A stretch of 64,000 nt of DNA, from positions 13,185,639 to 13,249,638 of the forward strand of contig CP092880.1 in assembly GCA_030710605.1 (NCBI GenBank), in the 5' to 3' direction. The notes under the pieces are model-generated. The model made no database searches and was not told where the DNA came from. It saw nothing but the letters and a program-made list of their open reading frames with translations. This document shows, in pieces, positions 31,730-41,885 of the stretch; the stretch's first letter is position 1; the number at the start of each line of letters is the position of its first letter. The position numbers and the translations under genes were made by a program. The DNA comes from Cordylochernes scorpioides (taxonomy: Eukaryota; Arthropoda; Arachnida; Pseudoscorpiones; Chernetidae).

Positions 31730-33110
31730 ACTTTCAGATGAAATTATGTGAATAAGGTATGTAGTGAAGAAAGAATACAAGTGATCCAACATTGGGTAAT
31801 ATCTCGTCGCTCACAGTAGTCAAAATGATTACACAGTAGTCAGGAGAGATGAACTTCAAATAAAATTATGTGAATAACGAATGTAATGAGTTAAGAATAC
31901 AAGTGATCCAACATTGGGTAATATCTCGTCGCCCAGAGCAGTCAAAATGATTACACAGTAGTCAGAAATGATGAACTTCAAATAAAATTATGCGAATTAG
32001 GTATGTAGTGAACGACACTAGGGAATTAAACGTTTTTTACTATAGAAAAGAGTAATATATCGTCCATAGCATCAGAAATACTGATATTTATCAGACAGTA
32101 GTCATGAAACACACAGGACTTTCAACTAAACAAGATAAAAACAGGTATGTAATGCAGAAAGGAATCAAATAAACGGTTCACTTTGCATCAAATCATAGCA
32201 AACAGACAAGTAAACAAGATAAAAACAGGTATGTAATGCAGAAAGGTGTCAAATAGTTCAATCGGTATCAAATCTTGGCAAACAGACTTCCAAGTAAACA
32301 AGATAAAAACAGGTATGTAATGCCGAAAGGAGTCAAATAAACGGTTCACTTGGTATCAAACCGTAGCAAACAGACTTCCAAGTAAACAAGATAAAAACAG
32401 GTATGTAATGCAGAAAGGTGTCAAATAGAGGGTTCATTTGTATCAAACCGTAGCAAACAGACTTCCAATTAAACAAGATAAAAACAGGTATGTAATGCCG
32501 AAAGAAGTCAAATAAAGGGTTCACTTGGTATCAAATCATAGCAAACAGACTTCCAAGTAAACAAGATAAAAACAGGTATGTAATGGCGGAAAGGTGTCGA
32601 ATAAACGGTTCAATTGGTATCAAATCCTAGGAAACAGACTTCCAAGTAAACAAGATAAAAACAGATATGTAATGGCGGAAAGGTGTCGAATAAACGGTTC
32701 AATTGGTATCAAATCCTAGCAAACAGACTTCCAAGTAAACAAGATAAAAACAGATATGTAATGGCGGAAAGGTGTCGAATAAACGGTTCAATTGGTATCA
32801 AATCCAAGCAAATAGACTTCCAAGTAAACAAGATAAAAACAGGTATGTAATGGCGGAAAGGTGTCGAATAAACGGTTCAATTGGTATCAAATCCTAGCAA
32901 ACAGACTTCCAAGTAAACAAGATAAAACAGGTATGTAATGTCGAAATGTTATTTGCCACAATAAAGGGTTCACTTTGCATCAAATCATAGCAAACAGAAT
33001 TCCAAGTAAACAATATAAAAACAGGTATGTAATGCAGAAAGGAGTCAAATAAAGGGTTCAATTGGTCATATAACAATCCTAGCAGACTTCCAAGTAAACA
33101 AGATAGACAA
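31730..33110. repeat. Tandem-repeat domain (about 120-bp then about 90-bp units)
   Basis: 31730-32000 holds two to three units of about 120 bp with AAGTGATCCAACATTGGGTA and TTACACAGTAGTCA. 32130-33105 holds about eleven units of about 85-90 bp with AACAAGATAAAAACAGGTAT, GTAATGCAGAAAGG and CAAACAGACTTCCAAGTA. The GGTATGTA(A/G)TG string is common to both, so the second array may derive from the first. Units near 32640-32880 are almost identical, indicating recent expansion. Open frames here are artefacts. Confidence 0.9.
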
Positions 33111-33269
33111 AAGGCAATGTAAGGCCATCCCTGCAGTGAGCAAGACGTCGCCCAAGGTATCGGAGAAAGAAGTGATAAAAGAGGTTGTTCCCAGCCAATC
33201 ATCGTAAATCTCACGTGGCAACGTGCAAATCTGCGGCTGCGGGGTGCCACCGATGGGGTCAGCGGCCAT
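33066..33269 (-). CDS. Possible coding exon, unassigned
   Basis: In GC-rich DNA (33115-33430) beside the tandem array, a minus-strand frame starts MAADPIGGTPQPQICTLPRE and continues ..IYDDWLGTTSFITSFSDTLG before entering the tandem repeat, where the reading (..FTWKS..) is spurious. The ATG has a fair context and upstream GC-rich sequence could be a 5' untranslated region. It might be a first exon or part of a retroelement. I see no clear splice donor. Confidence 0.25.
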   Translation of the reverse strand: MAADPIGGTPQPQICTLPREIYDDWLGTTSFITSFSDTLGDVLLTAGMALHCLLSILFTWKSARIVI

Positions 33270-33570
33270 GGGCGGAAGACCACCCGCCTGCCACGGTCTC
33301 TAGTTAGGGCTCAATGTGGTGAGATTAGGACGTTGCTGTTGATGAGGGCATCCACCCTGAGTCTGCCTGCTGCTGCTAGGCTGTAGCTTTGTTCACCTCA
33401 GCCTGCCTGCCTCATCTCACTACATCCTTCCAAATCTTCTATCCATCTTGACAGAACATAGCCACCGATATACTAAATGTTATGTACACTAGTGATCGAT
33501 ACATAACGGCCTTTGTTTATGAAAGATAGAAAAAAATATTCAACACTATTTTAAACATTCTTCTACTCTT
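33270..33570. other. GC-rich then mixed spacer
   Basis: GCCTGCCTGC and CTGCTGCTG runs at 33355-33415, then ordinary AT-rich DNA. No gene recognised. Confidence 0.4.
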
Positions 33571-33610
33571 CAAATTAAAGACACTTCGGCCAGTAAATCT
33601 TTTTTATTGT

Positions 33611-33649
33611 CTCGACGTTTCGACAAAAATCTTTTGTCCTCGTCAGGAG
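33611..33649 (-). ncRNA. Hammerhead ribozyme motif, left arm
   Basis: Minus strand: CUC, CUGACGA (33646-33640), GGACAAAAG..UUUUUGUC hairpin, GAAA (33621-33618), CGUC, GAG. Core intact, three-pair stem I, cleavage expected after GUC. Stem III is a two-base CG, so a dimer would be needed. Confidence 0.6.
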
Positions 33650-33758
33650 CGAACAAAAATTAAAACATTTGGCAAAGCCTTAAAAACTATCCTATTTTAT
33701 TAGATGAGATTAAGAGAATAATTTTTAACGCTTTGCCAAATGTTTTAATTTTTGTTCG

Positions 33759-33797
33759 CTCCTGACGAGGACAAAAGATTTTTGTCGAAACGTAAAG
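33759..33797 (+). ncRNA. Hammerhead ribozyme motif, right arm
   Basis: CTC, CTGACGA (33762-33768), the same hairpin, GAAA (33787-33790), CGTAAAG. The core is intact but the cleavage triplet has changed from GTC to GTA and stem I is weaker. Confidence 0.5.
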
Positions 33798-34212
33798 ATA
33801 ATAGAAAAAATTACTGGCTGAAATAGCTTTAATTTGAAGAACTATGAATGCCGGCCAGGCAGCCTCTATCTTTACGATTCCTCTACTCTGTTGAAAAATT
33901 TTATTCATTTTTGACGCGTATGATTCTTTTAAAAATAAATCAATTTTCTAATGCCCTTACTGCAATATGATTACTTAAGTTTGAATAAGCTTGCACTCAC
34001 TGATTTTTTGCCGTATCTCTTTTTATAAAAGATACATTTATTAAATTAATTTTTTAAAGTAGAAATTTCAAAGCGACACTTGAAGTTACACCGCATGAGT
34101 TTCTTTTCAATGAAAAATCAAAATTCTATTTCAAGGTGAAATATTGACTATTTCCAACCTTTTTGGATGAGGTATGAAAGGGTGAATTATGAAGAGTAAT
34201 GATGAACGGAAA

Positions 34213-34290
34213 AATGAAAGTGTCCAGGGATGGGAATCGAACCCACAATGTTCCGCTTACCGGGCAGATGCCATGTACACTAGGCTAGGC
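34213..34290 (-). tRNA. tRNA-like sequence (pseudo-tRNA or SINE head)
   Basis: Minus strand contains a good B box, GTGGGTTCGATTCCCATC, and an A-box-like TAGCCTAGTGTACATGG about 50 bases upstream. The fold between them is poor and I cannot place an anticodon, so a working tRNA is unlikely. Confidence 0.4.
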
Positions 34291-34648
34291 ATTTGTCTCT
34301 TTATTTCAATGATAAAATAATGGAAGTGTCTGGTTCATCAGTAGTTAACCCACCCAGCAGTTTGCCCAGTTTAATATACCATACTGCTGTGATATTGGCA
34401 TTTTTCAGTTTTCTTTTTATACAGATACTGAAGCTAGACTTTTTTTTTTTGAAGAATCATACGCATCAAAAATAGTTCCAATTTTTCATAATAGATGGCG
34501 CGCGCTAATGTATCCTATTAATATTTCTATTGAATATGAAAAAAAGATTTGTGAAAGCTTCGCTCATCAATAGAGAACCTTCACAACCATCGCTACAACT
34601 ATTGTAGTTTTTTTTTTGTAAAAATATAGCTATATCGATCAATTATTT

Positions 34649-35524
34649 TGACAAAAGTTACTTTTATGGGTTATCACATAAAAGCAATAAACTAGGGCCT
34701 ACAATAAGAGTAACTTAATACACAGAAAAACGTACACTCAAGAGTACAACACCAACAACAAAATGAAGGTAAATAAAAAAAAATAATTCACGATTTTTTA
34801 AATAAAATAAAAACAGTACTTATGTTTTATTTGCAGCGTTGATAAGGAGCGGACCGGGGTTACACAGGTATGCAAGGAGATCACCAGACAAGCACACAGA
34901 GAACGCTTTAAGCGTCTCCACTCGAATACCACTCCACGACTCCTCGCATTCCGTTTCAACCCTCTTTTATATGCATGACAAAAGTTACTATTACGCGGGT
35001 TATCACACAAAAAATGAATAGACTGGGGCCTACAGTAAGAGTGACTTAAACGCAGAAAAAGGTACACTCAAAAGTACAACACCAACAATAAAAAGGGAGT
35101 AAACAAATTTGTAAAACACCAACAAAAGGGAGTAAACAATTTTATTTAACAAAAACATTTGTTAAATAAAATAAAAACAGTACTTATGTTTTTATTTTCA
35201 GCGTTGATAAGGAGCGGACCGGGGTTACACAGGTATGTGAAGAGATCACCAGACAAGCACACAGAGAACGCTTTAAGCGTCTCCACTCGAATACCACTCC
35301 ACGACTCCTCGCATTCCGTTTCAACCTTCTTTTATGTACAAACATGGCCACATTTGTACAATGAGAAAGCGTGGGAGATCAGTTCACTTAACAAATAAAC
35401 AACATTCTTCCCGCATAACTGAGAAGATTAAAACTGGTATGACAATGACAATTAAACAACTTTATTGACATCTCGTCAACGTTTACACTCACTAAAACTG
35501 CTATGTTTGTCAAGTAATTTGACA
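34649..35524 (-). mobile_element. Compound solo LTR, family A, with internal partial duplication
   Basis: Flanked by ATTT (34645-34648, 35525-35528). One LTR starts TGACAAAAGTTACTTTTATG; at 34976 a second start, TGACAAAAGTTACTATTACG, begins inside its promoter region and carries on to TAATTTGACA. About 65 bp of unrelated sequence (..CAATTAAACAACTTTATTG..) is lodged near the end. Both repeats contain GGAGCGGACCGGGGTTACAC. It looks like two LTRs joined by deletion or template switching, inserted as one unit. Confidence 0.82.
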
Positions 35525-35638
35525 ATTTATTTATCGACGTTTTAGTGACTCGATGACACTCTCCTCAGTGGAATGATTACAAGATTGTCCCAAAAGTTCG
35601 TTGACACTTGCAAAAAAAAATTAATTTGGATATATATA

Positions 35639-35938
35639 TGTGACAATATAATAATAAGGTGGGAAGAGAGAAATAATCACACCACAAGTTGGAGAAGGGA
35701 CTCAGACAACCAGCGAGAGAGACGGGCCCGGCAACAGCCGGGCGTCCGTTCGAGTCGAACACAATCACCAACTGTCTTAGAAGTCCCGAGGTGTTAACTG
35801 ACCAGGCCCCAATGGTGGCCCCTTGGAATGTCGCTGATGTCTAAAGTGACCGGTCCTTACCCTCCCGTCTCTCTCTAGGTTGACTGTAGGCTTGCTTTAT
35901 TATTCCTGGAAGAGCATACACATGTGTATATTATGACA
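35639..35938. mobile_element. Solo LTR-like element, family C (300 bp, inverse of 20730)
   Basis: Starts TGTGACAATATAATAATAAG and ends TATATTATGACA, with TATAT on both sides. Body is the reverse complement of 20730-21008. Confidence 0.7.
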
Positions 35939-36337
35939 TATATATGTCGTGATCAAATGGAAGGATACAACCGTTATGCTTACAATCCCCAAGAATTAGT
36001 TCCAGCCAAATGAGCAGCGCGACGTGCCGTAGCATTCGCCCGTGATGTCTGCCACGTTAATATTTGTACAGTGTTTATAGATGGATGAATTTGCATATTT
36101 ACATTTTAACACAAGCTTAACATATTTACATACTTATTTTGGCGAAAAGAAATTATACAGCTTGGATATTATACAAATTATGACATATATATTATATGGA
36201 ACAACTATTATACAAAACTATATTATATATATACAAAATTATATTATACAAAACAAACTTCACATGTTTAAACTAAATAACAAATTTGATAAATTTTGAA
36301 ATTCTCTTAACGGTATTATCATATTATATGGATATAT
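35939..36337. other. No gene seen
   Basis: AT-rich, with several TATATTATA runs. The 72-codon frame at 36081-36299 is AT-biased and has no motif. Confidence 0.45.
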
Positions 36338-36534
36338 TGTAACAAATTATTTATTAATTTTATTATTTTTATAAACAGAGTAGTCATTTTTATGTTTATA
36401 TTTTGCTACTCTGTAAATTTCCCTCGTGGCTTATCTTTTGTTTACCATTCATAGTTTGTCCTTGCCTGAAATAAATTGTTGTCTCCTCCTGAAGTTTTTG
36501 TCTTCCCTAATTTTCAACGTGGCAATATATTTGG
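36338..36534 (+). mobile_element. Solo LTR of the TRIM family
   Basis: Starts TGTAACAAATTATTTATTAA and ends TTTTCAACGTGGCA, with ATAT on both sides (36334-36337, 36535-36538). Contains CTCGTGGCTTATCTTTTG and GAAATAAATTGTTG. Same LTR as in the two complete TRIM copies at 47352-48042 and 53609-54343. Confidence 0.85.
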
Positions 36535-36769
36535 AATTTGTTGCAGGTGTTTATGAACTATTGGGTCAACCTTAGATTTTTAATCCTATTACTACTTATA
36601 TATTAATACATACACGCTTTCCTAAAATATATGCAAATTGTCAAACACCTACATATATCGAAACCTCGGAAATTAAATAAATAATCGGTTGATATATTTG
36701 GCCAAACTACCTTTCAACCAACACATGATCTTTAAAACTATTGTAAGGTTTGTTTTTATTATATAATTA

Positions 36770-37870
36770 TTATTTTAAAATTACAAAATATTTTCTCACA
36801 ATGAGTTTCTTTTTATTACAAAATTAGAAGAATGACCCGGCTTCGCCCGAGAAATCCCCCGAGTGAAGTATCCTTCATACTGAAAGTACACCAATAATAA
36901 ATAGTAGAAGTGCCATAGAATAGCAATACAGAAGAAACACATAAACTACAGGAAAAAAAGTGTGTAATGGCAAAAATTGTATTATATTAGTGGTTAGGTA
37001 TTTGATTTAATTATTTTTTTGCAATCCATTTAGTTGTTTCAAATTAATATAGTTTAAATAGACGGCAGCTTTTCCACCAAACCCCCATTAACCTTTGAAA
37101 TTGCCTGAGTTGAGTGACTGACTGTAAAGAATCTTGACTGCGATGCCCATCTTCTCAGTAAGAATAAAAAAAAATAGGTTTATAAAAAAAAATTAATCCA
37201 AAATACTGGCATGTAAGTATTTTTCTGTAAAAAAATAAAAAAGCATATGGAAATATTAGGCAAACATATGTGTTCGCTAATGATTGCGACTGCATTTTAA
37301 ACGATTTTTAAAAAGAGATTTAAACAAATAAAGGCCAGAACAAAAATTAATAAAAAATATGAAATCCATTATTTACATACATTCACAAAAGCAAACGATG
37401 ACAGAATTGATGACTCTGATCCTTGTATATAGAATTACAAAATGCTAGCTTTCAAGCGATAATCGCTCTTCAACGGGCTTAATAAAATATCGACTATATC
37501 CTACAACAAATATTTACAAAAACACGCGCGCAGCGTGGATATTTATAACTGAAAATTTTAAATTGGTATGTAATTTACCATCACAATACCTTAGATATCT
37601 CAGAAGAAATCAATAGATCAATTTTATAGGTTCTATATGCCCTAAAAATATAAATAGACATATTCCATAACATTGTTAAATTACATACCAATTTAAAAAT
37701 TTCGGGTATAAATATCTACGCTGCGCGCGTATGTTTTTGTAAATATTTCTTGTAAGATATAGTCGATGTTTTATTAAGCCCGTTGAATAGCTATTATCGC
37801 TTGAAAGCTAGCGTTTTGTAATAAAAAGAAACTCATTGTGAGAAAATATTTTGTAATTTGAAAACTTTTT
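36770..37870. repeat. Foldback repeat split by a 610-bp insertion
   Basis: Left arm TTACAAAATATTTTCTCACA to 36823, then resumes at 37434 (TTACAAAATGCTAGCTTTC) to 37540; the right arm runs 37695-37865. Family of 4565-4822. A second inverted pair (TTAAATTGGTATGTAATTTA and its complement) forms the inner stem, next to GCGCGCAGCGTGGATATTTA/ATCTACGCTGCGCGCGT. Arms carry CTTTCAAGCGATAATCGCTC, a decayed hammerhead layout. Confidence 0.82.
36824..37433 (-). mobile_element. Helitron-like element flanked by a 9-bp direct repeat
   Basis: Minus strand ends CTCGGGCGAAGCCGGGTCAT, TCTT, CTAA, T: a Helitron-type hairpin terminus. The other end reads TCTATATACAAGGATCAG on the minus strand, starting TC as Helitrons do. 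Yet ATTACAAAA stands on both sides (36815-36823 and 37434-37442), and the uninterrupted right arm of the host foldback has it once. See findings. Confidence 0.55.
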
Positions 37871-38394
37871 TCACAATTTTATCATGAATATAATTTTTAT
37901 TGTAAGATTTATTCTTGGTAATGGTGTGTGTGTGTTTTAATAACATTTTGATAAAATAGATCACATTTTTTGAAGGTTAGTATGAATTTCTGAGATTTTT
38001 GTATATATTGAATGAAATAGGTTAGTAAACAAAAAAAAGGACTTTGTATGACAATATATTTCTCCAAGGCAAAATTTAATAACATAGTCAAATCTCCTTT
38101 AAGCAATTTGTATGATAAGCTATCATCTTTCTGAGAGCGACGACCTGTTTCAAAAGTTAAATGTGACTTATCCTGAACTAATTCAACTTTTAATGAACGA
38201 TCACCTTCAGAATAGACAAGGAGTATCATCCATGTGTTTAAGACGATTTGTCATGATATGCACTACTGAAATATGAATAATATATAAACTAGAAAAGAGT
38301 TTATTAAAAATAGGGGCAAATTTATCAAGGCTATTGTAGAAATATGTCCTAAATGCTTCAAAAAATCAACATACAGATGATGCTATGTGCTCTG

Positions 38395-38632
38395 CTTACT
38401 AATGATGCTTAAAAGGGTCAGTGGACGAGTGGTCTTCGACCGGTACGACCCTGGATCGAATCCCGCGTTGGGCACTTTTTTTCTAAATAAAAAAAAAATA
38501 AAAAATGCTCCTATGGCCTCCGATTATCGCAAAAGCCCAACCCCACCATGTGGTGCACTTACAGTAAAAGCAGTTGCCAACTTCTACCACCATGATTATC
38601 ATGGCCTATGCAACGTGTACTAGGGATAATAT
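38395..38632 (+). mobile_element. tRNA-derived SINE, copy 1
   Basis: Head AGTGGACGAGTGGTCTTCGA.. with B box GGATCGAATCCC, ending GGGCAC and a T-run. The body contains CAAAAGCCCAACCCCACC, TTACAGTAAAAGCAGTTGCC and CCATGATTATCATGGCC, the last a small palindrome. The tail ends near ACTAGGGATAATATTAATAAAA. Copy 2 is at 62765-63035. Confidence 0.75.
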
Positions 38633-39050
38633 TAATAAAAAAGATACCTAAAAAGGTTTTTGTATTAGTTATCTTTGCTCGAAACAAGAATATTTATGTG
38701 GAATTTCTAAAATTGCAAAAGCCTCTTTTCGTTAAAAAATTATTACCAAGAATAAATATTTAAATACAGACTATATAAAATTAGAATTAATATGCAATAG
38801 ATATAGCGATGTAGGGGATTAAATTGGAGAAATCGATGGAAAGATTCAGCACAGATGAGCAAAGTTTTCCCAAATATTTTTATAATTCAGTTCACTAATT
38901 GTATAAACTTTCTATATGCTAAAATAAACAACGATGGGTGTTTCCATCCTCAGCATTTCACAAGACAACCTATAAGTAATTTTTGTAGCAGCATTGATAC
39001 TATCCTTTGACCATACTGATAAATGGCTTAACGATATATGGTGCGGACGT
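38633..39050. other. No gene seen
   Basis: AT-rich DNA between a SINE and a MITE. Nothing recognised. Confidence 0.45.
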
Positions 39051-39051
39051 A

Positions 39052-39238
39052 CACACATGGACAAAACTTAAGGAAGTTGTACCTTTCAGCATGTATATCG
39101 GGATTTAGACAATAACTCTGAAGGATATTTGATAAACAGTGACCTTTATTGAAGACACACGAGAAAACAAAGGGTGAATAAAATTGATTCTGTCTCCTTA
39201 AAAAAATATTTTCCACTTTCTTAAGTTTTGTCCATGAG
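39052..39238. mobile_element. Tc1/mariner-type MITE (CACTCATGGACAAAAC family), copy 2
   Basis: Left end CACACATGGACAAAACTTAA preceded by TA; right end CTTAAGTTTTGTCCATGAG, after which the expected TGTA is lost. Internal match to 3915-4142 includes AGTGACCTTTATTGAAGA and ACACGAGA. Confidence 0.78.
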
Positions 39239-39239
39239 T

Positions 39240-39430
39240 TTTTCTGACGGTCCCAAGCCTGAATGAAAAAGGAGGGGAAGCATTAACAAGCTCACTAAAA
39301 ACCTGGGTTCAGCTGATAGTATCCTGTAAGGCTCCTGATCCAGGGATACAGGATAATCTATACTCCATGTTAGGAGTGGCTGTACCTGGCGTCTGTTCCT
39401 CATGTCAGAGGCGGCCCTGTCATCCGAGAG
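39240..39430 (-). repeat. Family D repeat, copy 2
   Basis: TCCCAAGCCTGAATGAAAAA, CTCCTGATCCAGGGATACAG, CTCCATGTTAGGAG and TCCTCATGTCAGAGGCGGCC match 43600-43770 and 54715-54905. It abuts the MITE exactly and runs into a GC-richer segment (39430-39640) with an unassigned 139-codon minus-strand frame (..AIAVEFGGESPAGLQGHQ..). Confidence 0.65.
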
Positions 39431-40526
39431 ATGTTCTCCATCATCGACCGGACCTACAGTCCTGGATCTTTCCAGTTGGTCTCGAGGACCACGCCATCTC
39501 CTCAGCGGCGAAACACGCAATCTACGTATTCTTCTTAGATCGCGGAATACTTGGTGTCCCTGGAGACCCGCTGGTGATTCTCCACCAAACTCTACAGCGA
39601 TGGCAGAGGCGCTATATACATTGCACATAGTATCATACACCTTTATATATAATTATCTTTTTTAAAATAGTGCAGACTGCGTACTTTTGCATGTATTGAC
39701 AAGATGTCAATATCATTTTGTCATTGTCAAAGCCACTAGATGGTGCTGCCACCAGCGGCGGACGTCTGCAAGTTGGATGGGACTTTAGTCGGACATTTGA
39801 CACTTGCACTGTTGGAAATTGGTCTTGGAATGGCAAAACAATTCTCTTTTCTACTTGAATTCCCTCAGTTGTCAATGCCACAACTATTTTTTAATGCCAT
39901 TATAATAAACAGGCTAGCTTTTCCGAACCAAAAGATCTTCAACAAGCTTAGACTTTTATAAAAGTAAAATAAAACATTCAAATGTTCATATTACAGAATC
40001 TTAATACAATGGCATAATGTAAACACCTTTACTATATATATTTATCTGATATCAAAGTAAAACGTTTATGGAGATGAGTATCTTTTATTCTGGTCTTCTC
40101 AAGCTTTCGGGCTTGTCCGCCCTTCTACAGGAGAAACATATACAATATATCGAGAAACTATAACGCCGCCTGATGCTAAAACTATTATTATATTAAACTT
40201 TATTATATTTTATATATATATATTTATATAAACACTAAAATCTTTACATTGTTTATCTATATTTTGCCTTTAATTCTCATTCCATTGTTTTTTAGGAGAG
40301 ACCATTGGGACATTTGAGAAGTGGTCGCTAGTTTGGAATTGTCGTTAAAGAGACGTTTTTCTGTACTTATAATTGATGGAAGATGCAAATTAAAATGATC
40401 ATGCTATTCTCGTTTTTATTGTTCAAACTACGGAAACTTTTGCCTTCGTCTATTTTATAGCGATTCTTAGATGTCTGTCTCGAGAACTGGACCTGTCGAG
40501 GAATATTTTGAAATGTCCTTGGAGAG

Positions 40527-40895
40527 GTTTATGTTGTTGTTGTCGTGTCCAATGAAGAGCCTCAGATGTCTCCATGCATCTCTATCACATCAGTCGCAAT
40601 GTTCTTTATATTGGGTGTGTAAAGCTGCTGCTCTGGGTCCATGTCAATTTTATGTAGTTGTTGTTGTGTCCAATAAAGAGTCTCAGATGTCTCCATGCAT
40701 CTCTATCACAGCAGTCGCAATGTCCTCTATTTTTGGTGTATAAAGCTGCTGCTCTGGGTCCATGTCAATTTTCTGTTGTAGTTGTGTCCAATGAAGAACC
40801 TCAGATGTCTCCATGCATCTCTATCACATCAGTCGCAATGTCCACTATCTTGGGTGTGTAAAGCTGCTGCTCTGGGTCCATGTCAATTTTCTGCC
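40527..40895 (+). repeat. Three tandem copies of an about 125-bp unit
   Basis: Units contain GTGTCCAATGAAGAGCCTCA, GATGTCTCCATGCATCTCTA, CAGTCGCAATGTCC and AAAGCTGCTGCTCTGGGTCC. A diverged inverse copy is at 56480-56590. Frames through it are repeat readings. Confidence 0.85.
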
Positions 40896-41099
40896 AGGCT
40901 GCGGCCATTTCTGGGCATGAGAATATGTGGGTAGGTGTTAGTTCCATACCAAGACCAGAGGTTTCTGTTTGCGATATAAAAAGGTTTATCCAAAAAAATT
41001 ATAATATATTTGATGCTTGCATTTGTATGATAGCTTTTACCATATTGATATTTTATTTACAAATTATAATTTTGTTTACCAAAACTAAAAGCTAAACGA

Positions 41100-41365
41100 C
41101 GTGTTTTTAGATAAAGCAATGGCAATCTCTCCCATCAAAATAAACGTCAAAACTAGACGCTATCTATTGACCGTCGCCGCAAACTAGAGGCCTCGGGTTG
41201 GTGACAAAGCCACAACACCAGCTTTGGCAAAGTGGTGACAAAAGCTGGTGTTGTGACTTCGTCACCGACTCAAGACTGCTAGTTTGCGGCAACAGTCAAT
41301 AGATGGCGGCTAGTTTTGACGTTTATTATGACGAGAGAAGCACCCTTTGCTTTTATAGATCAATT
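41100..41365. repeat. Palindromic repeat, CCGAGGCCGCTAG family
   Basis: Arms 41110-41230 and 41245-41365: AAACTAGACGCTATCTATTG..GACAAAGCCACAACACCAGC, then the inverse. It has almost no centre, so unlike 7508-8015 it is a simple hairpin. It ends CTTTTATAGATCAATTTCCT. Confidence 0.82.
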
Positions 41366-41674
41366 TCCTCTCTGCAAAACTTCCATCTAAAGATGTGTTT
41401 TCTATTACGATAAAACTGGACAAAGAACTTTCAAGCCAAAGAGCCTCAAGGCCCTAATTTAAATGATAAAATATAAATTGGTACTTGATAGTCTAATTAT
41501 AATTCGATTTAGAGCCGTGAGGAAAAGCTCTTTGTGTTTGTGGCTTGAAAATTCTTAGCCCAGATTCTTATCATAATAAAGAAACACAGCGTTTATCTTT
41601 AAGATTGTATTTAAATAGTACCAACGATATACATTTATTGCTATAATTTTGTCTTTAAAGGTTGGTAACACAAA

Positions 41675-41885
41675 ATGTTATAATATAAACGGTAGCACAA
41701 TGCGTTTCTTTATTCGTACAAAGTGCAAGCTTCCGGATCTTTACAATCCTTCCACAGGCATAGTTATAAGAGTCTCTCAACTTATAGCTATGCCTGTGGA
41801 AGGATTATAAAGATCCGAAAGCTTGCACTTTGTACGAATAAAGTAACGCATTGTGCTACCGTTTATATTATTTTTTATACTTTAT
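41675..41885. repeat. Foldback repeat with GAAAGCTTGC motif
   Basis: Arms of about 95 bp: AAACGGTAGCACAATGCGTT..CTTCCACAGGCATAG and the inverse. The right arm reads CCTGTGGAAGGATT..ATCCGAAAGCTTGC, with a stem closed by GGAT/ATCC and GAAA then AGCT, a hammerhead-like order with an altered core (CTGTGGA). Confidence 0.85.

Larger units (their letters stand above)
33570..33870. repeat. Foldback repeat with a hammerhead motif in each arm
   Basis: Arms of about 130 bp, from CAAATTAAAGACACTTCGGC to TTTGGCAAAGC on the left and the inverse at 33725-33845 on the right. The right arm runs on into ATGAATGCCGGCCAGGCAGC, as at 6480 and 31060. Confidence 0.9.

Noticed and set aside
32333..32524. Minus-strand frame with repeated hydrophobic peptide
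   Set aside because: Produced by the 90-bp tandem units, not a membrane protein.
40471..40861. 90- and 67-codon frames
   Set aside because: Readings of a three-fold tandem repeat; the same peptide appears in each unit.
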